A DNA stretch of 15,161 bases, taken from assembly GCA_002498925.1 (NCBI GenBank), contig DAJH01000047.1:1-15161 (forward strand). The letters are read 5' to 3'. This document shows positions 1-6,866 of this stretch, piece after piece (position 1 is the stretch's first letter; every line of letters begins with the position of its first letter). The notes below the pieces were generated by a model that had not been told where the DNA came from, did not search any database, and saw nothing but the letters and a program-made list of their open reading frames with translations. This stretch comes from Euryarchaeota archaeon UBA173. GTDB taxonomy: Archaea > Thermoplasmatota > Poseidoniia > Poseidoniales > Thalassarchaeaceae. The translations under genes were made by a program, and so were the position numbers.

Positions 1-2264
1 GAGAATGTCACTGAGTCGACTCTTGGGGGTGCATTAGTTATTGTCAAATTATGATTTTCCGACACTTGTGCCCAATAGTCATTGATGATTATCGAAGTAT
101 TGAATTCGCCATATTCAAGGCCTGAGTGAGTGATTTCCACCGTCCAAATATCATCATGGATAGTGATGTCGCCATCCAAGCCACTATCTGAAAGGGCGAC
201 TATCCCCATTCCAATAAATGACAAGTCCACGGCTACTGAAATTACGTCTGTGTCGACGTCTACCACAGTTACTTCCAGATGGGCATTGCCCCCTTCTGTC
301 AACAGTATGCCCTCCCTGAAGCCAACGGATTCTATGGTTGGCAATGTGTTCTCGTCTTCTGTTATTACGGATGGGTAGAGTATCCTGTCCACTAGTTGGT
401 TCTCAACCAATGAGATTGTGCCAGCCCCGGTCTGATTGTCAGAGAAATCTATCTCTATCCATCGGAACACCTCGCTGAGCAGTCCGGATAACGGGCCTTC
501 GTTGATAACAAATCCAGATGCATAGCTATCCGTCCCATATTCTCCAACCCACTGGGCGACTTCGACTTCATGTCCGTCGACCATCCTCTGGGTGAATCCG
601 ATGATTTCTACTTCGAGTATCGCTTCCTGGTTGCCGGAGAGGACGAAGGCGTCGCCAATCACGACGTTCTCGGGTGCGAAACCAGTCTCCCTGGATATTT
701 GTAGAGACGATATCGTATTTGCTTGAGGCCTCTCGGGCTCTGAAATTACTGGAGAGTCTTCAGGATACTCATTTGTGACCGTGCCGTTGTCCTCGACGTA
801 CTGGTAACGTAGGGTCCTGTTGTACCATTCTTCCTGCGGAACTACGTATTCGTAGGTGAGATTGTGCTCAGCACCGAACTCCTGATCTATCGGACCGAAA
901 GGGGTTGCTGAGACATTGAACCAGAATTCATCCTGAATTTTATCCACCTCGAAGAGTGTCCCATTGAAATTTTCTTGGGGTCCCGAATCTACTATCTGCC
1001 TGACATATCCGAAGCTACCCTCAACATCTCCATCGTATGTACCGTCTACAATGATCGTTTCATGAGTCACCTCCCCGCCACTTGATTCCAAATGAACTAT
1101 CGGAACTGTGCCATTGACATCGACTTGGAAGTCCTCATCCTCAATCTCAAAGGCAAACTCTCCTGAGCCAGCCGCCTTGAAGAATTGGTCGACTCTGGTG
1201 TCGTCCTGCCATTTCTCCCTAATCTTAAACTCACTGAGGTCGAAGGTGAAGTAGTCGCTGGCACCCATAAGACGGATGGATGCGTTTGCCTCTAGCTGGA
1301 GATCCTGGAGCCTTCTATTTCCGTCGACATCCCATGTCTCGAAGTAGAATACCTCTATGCTTCCAAAGCCCCCTCCTGAGCTCTCATTATCGCCCTCATC
1401 AAAGGACAGCCAACCGTTGCCCTCTATCACGAGTCTCTCGGTCAGCTGCCCGTCAGACCAGGATCTCAGAATCGATGCTTGGCTTATGCTAACATGTATC
1501 CCGAGACCCTCGGAACGACCTTCCTCGCTAGAGTATCCTTCTCTGAGTAGCATGGAGCCGTTTCCCATCATTTCAAATTCCTGAATGGTGAGGAGCTGCC
1601 CTTCATAGGTTTCATTCAGCCACACCCTGTCCAGGATGAGGTCGAGCATGAGTCCATTCGAGTCTTCGTTAATCGTATTTATTCGCATGGAGCCGTTTCC
1701 AAGTTCGTTTGATTCCAGAGTGTCCCCGCTCCTCTTCTGCCAGCCCCTTCCTTCAAACTCGATTCCTTGAGACTCGTCCTCCATTCCCTCCATGGACCAA
1801 GTGGTCTCGCGGGTTATTTCATGATCTTCTACCGGTTGGTTCCAGTTTGTCACAGTGGTTTCTCTGCTACATGAAGCCTCGGAACTCTGAAGGGAAATAG
1901 AGACTGTTTCACCTATGCCTGGAGTGGCGTCGATTAAGATATCCACCTCCCCTCCTGCGCTTATGAAATTGTAATTCGACTGCAGGTCGTTTCCATCACT
2001 GTCCCTGTGGACCGCATCGATAGTTAGAGCGCTTGGGGACCCGCCGCTCTCGAAGGGAGGTTCGAATGTGACCCTGTATCTGTGTATGAAGTCGAGATAC
2101 TGGCCCGAATCTTCCGAGAATTGGGGCTCATAGTCCCAATCCACCAGAATATCGCACGAAACGTCGCTGTCCGATTGTCCGCCCACCATTGAGGCCTGGG
2201 CGCTTAGTAATAGCACACTAATCAGAGCAATGGCGTTACTCGAACGTCCCATGTAGTGACCCAT
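1..2264 (-). CDS. Large secreted surface protein with Ig-like beta repeats (C-terminus cut by window edge)
   Basis: An open minus-strand frame runs without a stop from an ATG at 2264 to the left edge (754 residues visible). A second in-frame ATG lies at 2252. The N-terminus is a signal peptide: a short polar start with an Arg, then the hydrophobic stretch AIALISVLLLSAQA, with likely cleavage around residues 25-30. The mature part is acidic, rich in Gly/Ser/Asn and probably all beta. It has only two cysteines, both in the first 130 residues, and more than ten N-x-S/T sequons. GNG-containing strands recur (GNGSM twice, GNGWLSF once). The visible C-terminal part resembles Ig/cadherin-like modules of cell-surface proteins, with a linker reading TNAPPRVDSV. 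I cannot assign a ligand or enzymatic role, and no catalytic motif is visible. It starts 45 bases after the stop of the small gene upstream on the same strand, so the two may be co-transcribed. The gene is real; surface adhesion or S-layer-associated function is inference. Confidence 0.8.
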   Translation of the reverse strand, partial: MGHYMGRSSNAIALISVLLLSAQASMVGGQSDSDVSCDILVDWDYEPQFSEDSGQYLDFIHRYRVTFEPPFESGGSPSALTIDAVHRDSDGNDLQSNYNFISAGGEVDILIDATPGIGETVSISLQSSEASCSRETTVTNWNQPVEDHEITRETTWSMEGMEDESQGIEFEGRGWQKRSGDTLESNELGNGSMRINTINEDSNGLMLDLILDRVWLNETYEGQLLTIQEFEMMGNGSMLLREGYSSEEGRSEGLGIHVSISQASILRSWSDGQLTERLVIEGNGWLSFDEGDNESSGGGFGSIEVFYFETWDVDGNRRLQDLQLEANASIRLMGASDYFTFDLSEFKIREKWQDDTRVDQFFKAAGSGEFAFEIEDEDFQVDVNGTVPIVHLESSGGEVTHETIIVDGTYDGDVEGSFGYVRQIVDSGPQENFNGTLFEVDKIQDEFWFNVSATPFGPIDQEFGAEHNLTYEYVVPQEEWYNRTLRYQYVEDNGTVTNEYPEDSPVISEPERPQANTISSLQISRETGFAPENVVIGDAFVLSGNQEAILEVEIIGFTQRMVDGHEVEVAQWVGEYGTDSYASGFVINEGPLSGLLSEVFRWIEIDFSDNQTGAGTISLVENQLVDRILYPSVITEDENTLPTIESVGFREGILLTEGGNAHLEVTVVDVDTDVISVAVDLSFIGMGIVALSDSGLDGDITIHDDIWTVEITHSGLEYGEFNTSIIINDYWAQVSENHNLTITNAPPRVDSVTF
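1550..1700. repeat. 16-bp direct repeat inside the surface-protein gene
   Basis: The 16-mer GCATGGAGCCGTTTCC occurs identically at 1550-1565 and 1685-1700, 135 bases apart (45 codons, so in frame). On the coding strand it encodes GNGSM in both copies, which suggests an internal duplication of a beta-strand module rather than a mobile repeat. Confidence 0.6.
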
Positions 2265-2309
2265 GCCGGAGTGACGTATCAATCAATTCCCGTCTCGACC
2301 TGTCGCAAT

Positions 2310-2753
2310 CTAGAACAGGGGTTCTTCGTAATCATCGTCTTCCCCGGAGCGTTCCTTCCAGAGTGATACCGGGACGTCTTCATACACATCTGAGTAGGGG
2401 TCTTTCTCCTTGCTACGAAGAAGCGCAGCGGCAGCGGCCGCCTTAGCAAATTCCTCTGCATTGGCCTTGAACTTCCAATAGTGGATTCTCCATTCCCTTC
2501 CATCCCAGAGCGTTGTCTCTTCTGACTCTGTAGTTAGTAGATCATAATCCTGCAACTGGTAGAATAGATTCCTATCTGTTGGCTCCAATGCATTATCGAT
2601 TATTCTGTTTGAGAAGCCGAAGAATCCGAGTGCATGCTCGGCAATAGATTCGGCCACCACCACTTCCATGTCAGAATCGACCTTGCTCCTGATGGCAGAA
2701 GTCAATTGTGCTAGTGTCAAACCCATCGCATAGTCCCCCGGACGCCTCTTCAT
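2310..2753 (-). CDS. Small conserved archaeal protein of unknown function (DUF6015-like)
   Basis: The reading frame can start at TTG 2804, ATG 2753 or ATG 2726. I chose ATG 2753 (147 aa) because TTG 2804 would eat into the divergent promoter; 2726 (138 aa) is equally possible. Visible parts in order: an N-terminal helix (LTLAQLTSAI); a central helical segment ending GFFGFSNRIIDN; the run EPTDRNLFYQLQDYDLLTT; then EETTLWDGREWRIHYW, which looks like a beta hairpin; an Ala-rich helix (AKAAAAAALL); and an acidic tail. The helical part followed by a hairpin resembles a winged-helix fold, but that is a guess. From memory it resembles the uncharacterised Thermoplasmata family DUF6015; I could not test this. 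There is no signal peptide or membrane segment, so it is cytoplasmic. It lies 45 bases upstream of the secreted protein on the same strand and is divergent from the ureohydrolase gene. Confidence 0.75.
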   Translation of the reverse strand: MKRRPGDYAMGLTLAQLTSAIRSKVDSDMEVVVAESIAEHALGFFGFSNRIIDNALEPTDRNLFYQLQDYDLLTTESEETTLWDGREWRIHYWKFKANAEEFAKAAAAAALLRSKEKDPYSDVYEDVPVSLWKERSGEDDDYEEPLF

Positions 2754-2850
2754 GGAGGGGCGCTGTATTTCAACGGTCTCACGATAGATGTCAAAATTGG
2801 ACAAAAGTGAACTGCGAAGCGATTATTCTGAGGATATTGTACGGAGAAGC
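2754..2850. promoter_or_regulatory. Divergent intergenic region, small conserved gene / ureohydrolase
   Basis: These 97 bases separate the preferred starts of two divergent genes and should hold both promoters. The most AT-rich core is around 2791-2809 (TCAAAATTGGACAAAAGTG). It contains the symmetric CAAAATTG, 42 bases from the minus-strand ATG and about 55 from the plus-strand ATG. No strong archaeal TATA box is evident. A GGAG at 2843-2846 lies 4 bases before the plus ATG at 2851 and supports that start over the upstream ATG at 2788. Confidence 0.35.
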
Positions 2851-3786
2851 ATGGCGGAAACAGGGGAGGGTAATTTCCTCGGCCTCGAGGAGGACGAAGT
2901 CGGCCCCTGGGATATCGTGATTCTGCCAATTCCATATGAGATGACGACGAGTTGGATGGAGGGCACGGAGAGGGGACCTGCTGCATGTATCGAAGCTAGC
3001 TCTCAGGTCGAATTGTACGATCCGATATTACCCAGTGACTTGCCTTGTGGCCTGTCTTTCCACACGGCAGATGAGTGGACTTCTGATGCTGGCACCTTGA
3101 AGGAGCAGTTGGAATCAATCAGAGAATACGTCCAACCATGGATCGGAGGATCTTTTCCCTTGGTTCTCGGAGGTGAGCACGGGATACTTCCGCCGATAAT
3201 TGAAGCTCTTTCCGAGCACCCCATATTGGAAGGGAATTTAGGGAATCTGACATTGGTTCAGATTGACGCACATGCGGATCTGAGGGACGAGCTCAACGGG
3301 GAGAGGTTCTCGCACGGCACTGCCATAAGGAGGGCTCTAGATTTGGGAGTGGGGAAGGTCATTCAGATAGGGACAAGAGCCATTTCAAGGGAGGAGGCCG
3401 CATTCTCTCAAGGAGATTCCAGAGTGGAGACGTGGTTCGCTCGTGACTTCCTGAGTGTCCGCGAGGGAGAGGCCGGATGGTCAAGGCTTATTCAGAGTCT
3501 TGATTCGATTGAAGGACCGGTATGGATTACTTTCGATGTAGACGGTTTGGATGGGTCATTGGTACCTTCCACTGGCACCCCCGTCCCGGGCGGAATTGCA
3601 TACTGGGCCGCAGTGGAAATCATCGAGAGGGTTTTCTCTGCACCGAAATCCGTGGTGATCGGAGCAGATGTGAATGAGATTGCCCCGGGGGAGGAGGGCC
3701 CTTTGACTGAATTCAACGCTGCACTGATTGGTAGCAAGATGATCACGTGTCATATCGCCCGATTATTGAGCGAAAAGGGAGAATGA
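2851..3786 (+). CDS. Ureohydrolase, agmatinase/arginase family (probable agmatinase)
   Basis: A 311-residue binuclear-manganese ureohydrolase, the usual length for the family, which hydrolyses agmatine, arginine or related guanidino compounds to an amine plus urea. All metal-ligand motifs are present (numbered from ATG 2851): GGEHG with His110; DAHAD with Asp139, His141 and Asp143; and FDVDGLDGS with Asp229 and Asp231, followed by the typical STGTPVPGG loop. SHGTAIRR also fits the active site. Overall form is closest to archaeal agmatinases (GGEH rather than GGDH), but the substrate cannot be fixed from sequence, so I give no symbol; speB would be the usual name. An in-frame ATG at 2788 adds 21 poorly conserved residues and would overlap the divergent gene's longest form. 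I prefer 2851, where a GGAG precedes and the family-like start (ETGEGNFLG) begins. The stop overlaps the next gene's ATG (ATGA), so the pair is probably translationally coupled. Role: arginine/polyamine catabolism in the cytoplasm. Confidence 0.9.
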   Translation: MAETGEGNFLGLEEDEVGPWDIVILPIPYEMTTSWMEGTERGPAACIEASSQVELYDPILPSDLPCGLSFHTADEWTSDAGTLKEQLESIREYVQPWIGGSFPLVLGGEHGILPPIIEALSEHPILEGNLGNLTLVQIDAHADLRDELNGERFSHGTAIRRALDLGVGKVIQIGTRAISREEAAFSQGDSRVETWFARDFLSVREGEAGWSRLIQSLDSIEGPVWITFDVDGLDGSLVPSTGTPVPGGIAYWAAVEIIERVFSAPKSVVIGADVNEIAPGEEGPLTEFNAALIGSKMITCHIARLLSEKGE

Positions 3787-5246
3787 TTGTAGCGTATGAC
3801 CCCTTCATCGGCGCTATGCGCCGATTGGTTACAGCATTGGTGGTTGCCTCGGTGCTTGCCGTATCGGCCGCTCCAGCAGCAACAGCGCAGATCGGTCAGC
3901 CGGACATCATCCAGGAGCACTGGTATCACTCCTACGCAACACTGACCTTAGACCTGAACGCATGGGCAGATGACTATCCGGAAATCGTCAATATGTTCAC
4001 CATAGGTCAGACTGAATTGGGGAGGGAACTGTGGATGTTGCAGATTTCGGATTGGAGTCAGGAAACCAAGCCTGATGGGGCTGCCAAAGAGGTAGTTTAC
4101 ATCGACGGGGGGCATCATGGGAATGAGCACCTGGGCACGGAACTCGCATTCCTAGTTGCAGAATACCACATAGAGGGATGGGCAAATGGGGATCAAGAGG
4201 TACTCGATGTATTGGCGACCACTGAGTTGCATGTCCTAATAATGCTGAATGCGGACGGCAACGACTTCGATACGAGATGGAATGTCAACCAAGTGGACTT
4301 GAATAGAAACTACGACCACTACTGGAACACCTGTCCCACGACTCAGCCCGGAAGTTCTGCATTCAGTGAATCGGAGACACTCGCGAATTCGATTTACATG
4401 AACGAAGTTGTCCCTCATGCTGACCTGTACATCACCATGCATACAGGAGTCTGGATCATGCTCTACCCCTGGGGCAAGTGGCCTGAGCAGCCTTCTGACT
4501 GGGAAATGTATCACCATATCAGAGATGAAGTTAATTCAAACATTTCGGAGATACCTATTCGCAACGCCAACCAAGGCCTCTACCCCAACTGTGGGACCAG
4601 CCGAGACTACGGCTACGGGGTGATGGGGTACCCTACATTCACCTTCGAGACCGATGACGAGCAATTCCTACTGGGGACAGTGGAGGCGTTATCGGAAAGG
4701 CTTGGTGAAGAGCTTGATGTGATGAATTACCTAATCGAGAACGTGTGGTACTGGAGGGCCCGCCTTGTTGTCGATTCCCTGGAGATAGATGGTGGAAAGG
4801 TGCATCTGAGCGTTTCGAACTTTGGGCATGCAAGCACGTCAAACGCCACACTTCTGTACTTCGAAGACGAAGATTCTCTGGAATTTTGGCTCCCTGGGTC
4901 GGATGAACCGACCGAAGTAACAGGGGCGATGGATATACAGGAAATAGAGTCAGACTTCAACTTCTCTACCCCGGGATACGGCTTCGCAGTCAATGCCACA
5001 AATAGCACCGTCACAACACTCGATTTTACAGGCGCTCCGATTTCCAGCGGCGAAGGAATTTGGGTCCTGTACTACCAGAAACGGGCGGTGGATTCCTCGA
5101 TGTGGGTCGGAGAAGCGGTCAACGAGAGCGCAGTAGAGTTGAAGGCTGGCGAGTCGAGCATGCTTCCAGCCCCTTCGATGCTGCTTGTTTTCCTTGCCTT
5201 CGCTCTAGCGACGATCAATGGGAGAAATGGTAAATCTGAAGATTAG
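3783..5246 (+). CDS. Exported zinc carboxypeptidase, M14 family, with C-terminal membrane anchor
   Basis: A 487-residue M14 metallocarboxypeptidase, which removes C-terminal residues from peptides outside the cell. From ATG 3783: a signal peptide (MRRLVTALVVASVLAVS, cleaved near ATAQ, residues ~12-37); zinc ligands His112 and Glu115 in HHGNE; the Asn-Arg substrate-carboxylate pair in VDLNRNYD (174-175); third zinc ligand His220 in TMHTGVW; and catalytic Glu289 in FTFETDD. The catalytic set is complete. A beta-rich domain follows (~330-450) with several N-x-S/T sequons. The C-terminus is LPAPS, a ~14-residue hydrophobic stretch and the polar, basic tail NGRNGKSED, a layout typical of sortase-type or anchored archaeal surface proteins. 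Starts: GTG 3747, ATG 3783 (overlapping the upstream stop) and ATG 3816 (cleanest signal peptide). None has a well-placed Shine-Dalgarno sequence; 3783 is a compromise. Operon position suggests coupled peptide and amino-acid use. Confidence 0.92.
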   Translation: MIVAYDPFIGAMRRLVTALVVASVLAVSAAPAATAQIGQPDIIQEHWYHSYATLTLDLNAWADDYPEIVNMFTIGQTELGRELWMLQISDWSQETKPDGAAKEVVYIDGGHHGNEHLGTELAFLVAEYHIEGWANGDQEVLDVLATTELHVLIMLNADGNDFDTRWNVNQVDLNRNYDHYWNTCPTTQPGSSAFSESETLANSIYMNEVVPHADLYITMHTGVWIMLYPWGKWPEQPSDWEMYHHIRDEVNSNISEIPIRNANQGLYPNCGTSRDYGYGVMGYPTFTFETDDEQFLLGTVEALSERLGEELDVMNYLIENVWYWRARLVVDSLEIDGGKVHLSVSNFGHASTSNATLLYFEDEDSLEFWLPGSDEPTEVTGAMDIQEIESDFNFSTPGYGFAVNATNSTVTTLDFTGAPISSGEGIWVLYYQKRAVDSSMWVGEAVNESAVELKAGESSMLPAPSMLLVFLAFALATINGRNGKSED

Positions 5247-5341
5247 TTTATATCTTGAAACTGCTAATTCAGACTTTAAAATGGTAGTTTGCGATAGAAT
5301 TATTTGTAAACTAGTCACTAATCGGAAAGTTAGGGCTATTT
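5247..5341 (+). promoter_or_regulatory. AT-rich intergenic promoter region of the M17 aminopeptidase gene
   Basis: These 95 bases are clearly richer in A+T than the flanking genes. TTTATATC at 5247-5254 immediately follows the upstream stop and matches an archaeal TATA box; transcription would start near 5275-5280, giving a leader of about 65 bases. A second candidate, TATTTGTAAA at 5301-5310, sits 38 bases before the ATG and would give a short leader. No hairpin plus T-run terminator is visible for the upstream gene. Confidence 0.45.
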
Positions 5342-6865
5342 ATGGAGATAACCAACAACGAGTTTACCAAATTAGGAAAGCAGCTTATTTTACCCGTCTT
5401 TAAGGGTGTGGAAAAGCCGCCAAACAACTCTCTGACAGGACTGTCGAGAGTTCAGAGGGGACTAGTCAGAGACGCATTGGGCTCAGGCGGTTTCGACGGG
5501 AAGAAAGGCAAGAGAATGTCATTGTGGACCCCTGAATGTAACATCGTACTTGTCGGGATGGGAGACAAGGACAGTCTGGATCACAGGACCGCTCGCGACA
5601 CTGGGGCGAAGGTTATCGCTTCCCTGTCGAAGAAGAAAGGGGTCAGTGTGACGGTTAGGTTAACCTCGGGGTGGACGGGCGAGAGAATGTTGGATTTCGC
5701 TGAAGGGATGATGCTTCGCGACTATGAGTTCCTCGAGCATCAGGAGCTTCCTGATGGCCATATAGACGAGGAGTGGAGTGTTGACTTCCAAGCTAGCTCC
5801 AGGTACCAGGAGTTGCTATCAGAGAGGCTCGAGAGTGTTCACTCAGTCGTAGGGGGGGTGCATCTAGCACGTGACCTAGGGAACGAGCCAGCTAACGTAC
5901 TCTACCCAATGGAGTATGCCAGAAGAGCTGTGGAATGGGCAGAAGGCAAGGACAACGTCTCGGTCGAGGTTTATGACTGGGATAAGTTGCAGGAGCTCGG
6001 TATGGGTGGTCTGGTCAATGTAGGGAAGGGCAGTGACAGGAAGCCCTGTATGGTTCTATTTACGCTTAATCCGGATGCCGATGAGGGTGTTCGCAGACCA
6101 TGCATCGTTGGCAAGGGAATCACATTCGACACCGGTGGGATCTCGATAAAGCCGACTAGCGGGATGTGGGACATGAAGTACGATATGTGCGGGGCGGCCA
6201 CCGTCTTTGGGTTGATGGAGGCACTGCATTCGACCGGATACTCCAGGAGAGTGAACGGAATCTCGTGCCTTGCAGAGAATATGCCGGGATCCGGGGCTTA
6301 CAGGCCTGGAGACGTTTTCAAGACTTATTCAGGGAAGACGGTGGAGGTCTTCAGCACAGATGCCGAGGGAAGGAACGTCCTTTCCGACGGCCTATGGAAG
6401 GCAGGAGAGTTTGACCCTGAGTACATCGTTGACTTGGCCACCCTGACCGGAGCCGTGGTGGTTGCACTCGGGAATCAGATATCCGGCATGTGGTCAAATG
6501 ACGAGAGCCTGGCAAAGGGCCTCAAGGGAGCTGCAGAGAGAAGCGGGGAGTCTGTTTGGAGGATGCCGCTCAATGACCAATTCCGCAAGTACATGACGGA
6601 CTCGGCTTTCGCGGACATAAGAAACGGCTCAATAGGGGGCAGGGCCGGTTCATCGAACGCAGCTGCTGCCTTCCTCGAGTTCTTCGTCCCGAACAGGGGA
6701 TTCGACAAAGATGGTGAGAAGATCCCGTGGGTTCATCTCGATATCGCTGGTTCTGCTTGGGGACCTGGTTCCAAGGCTCGCTCGGAGGGCGTTAACCCAC
6801 TTTTCCAGTATGGGGTATCGGGAGTCCATGTGAGGACTCTTCACCGCCTCATTAATGAGGGTTGA
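5342..6865 (+). CDS. pepA: Leucyl aminopeptidase, M17 family
   Basis: A 507-residue cytosolic M17 aminopeptidase that removes N-terminal residues from peptides using two metal ions. The N-terminal macrodomain-like part (~1-165) is divergent. The catalytic domain is clear and every metal or catalytic residue has canonical spacing: Lys258 and Asp263 in GKGITFDTGG; Lys270; Asp281 in MKYDMCGAA; Asp340 and Glu342 with Arg344 in STDAEGRN. The family signature is normally NTDAEGRL, so the first and last positions are substituted here, but no ligand is lost. YIVDLATLTGA, RAGSSNAAAAFL and WVHLDIAG are also typical. Length matches bacterial PepA. The ATG at 5342 is the first in the frame after an AT-rich gap. 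The gene converges on dnaK with one base between the stops. It probably acts on peptides imported after extracellular digestion by enzymes such as the upstream carboxypeptidase. Confidence 0.95.
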   Translation: MEITNNEFTKLGKQLILPVFKGVEKPPNNSLTGLSRVQRGLVRDALGSGGFDGKKGKRMSLWTPECNIVLVGMGDKDSLDHRTARDTGAKVIASLSKKKGVSVTVRLTSGWTGERMLDFAEGMMLRDYEFLEHQELPDGHIDEEWSVDFQASSRYQELLSERLESVHSVVGGVHLARDLGNEPANVLYPMEYARRAVEWAEGKDNVSVEVYDWDKLQELGMGGLVNVGKGSDRKPCMVLFTLNPDADEGVRRPCIVGKGITFDTGGISIKPTSGMWDMKYDMCGAATVFGLMEALHSTGYSRRVNGISCLAENMPGSGAYRPGDVFKTYSGKTVEVFSTDAEGRNVLSDGLWKAGEFDPEYIVDLATLTGAVVVALGNQISGMWSNDESLAKGLKGAAERSGESVWRMPLNDQFRKYMTDSAFADIRNGSIGGRAGSSNAAAAFLEFFVPNRGFDKDGEKIPWVHLDIAGSAWGPGSKARSEGVNPLFQYGVSGVHVRTLHRLINEG

Positions 6866-6866
6866 A

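Noticed and set aside
5218..5403. A 61-codon plus-strand frame bridging the carboxypeptidase end and the aminopeptidase start
   Set aside because: It overlaps both real genes, crosses the AT-rich promoter region, and its product has no motif.
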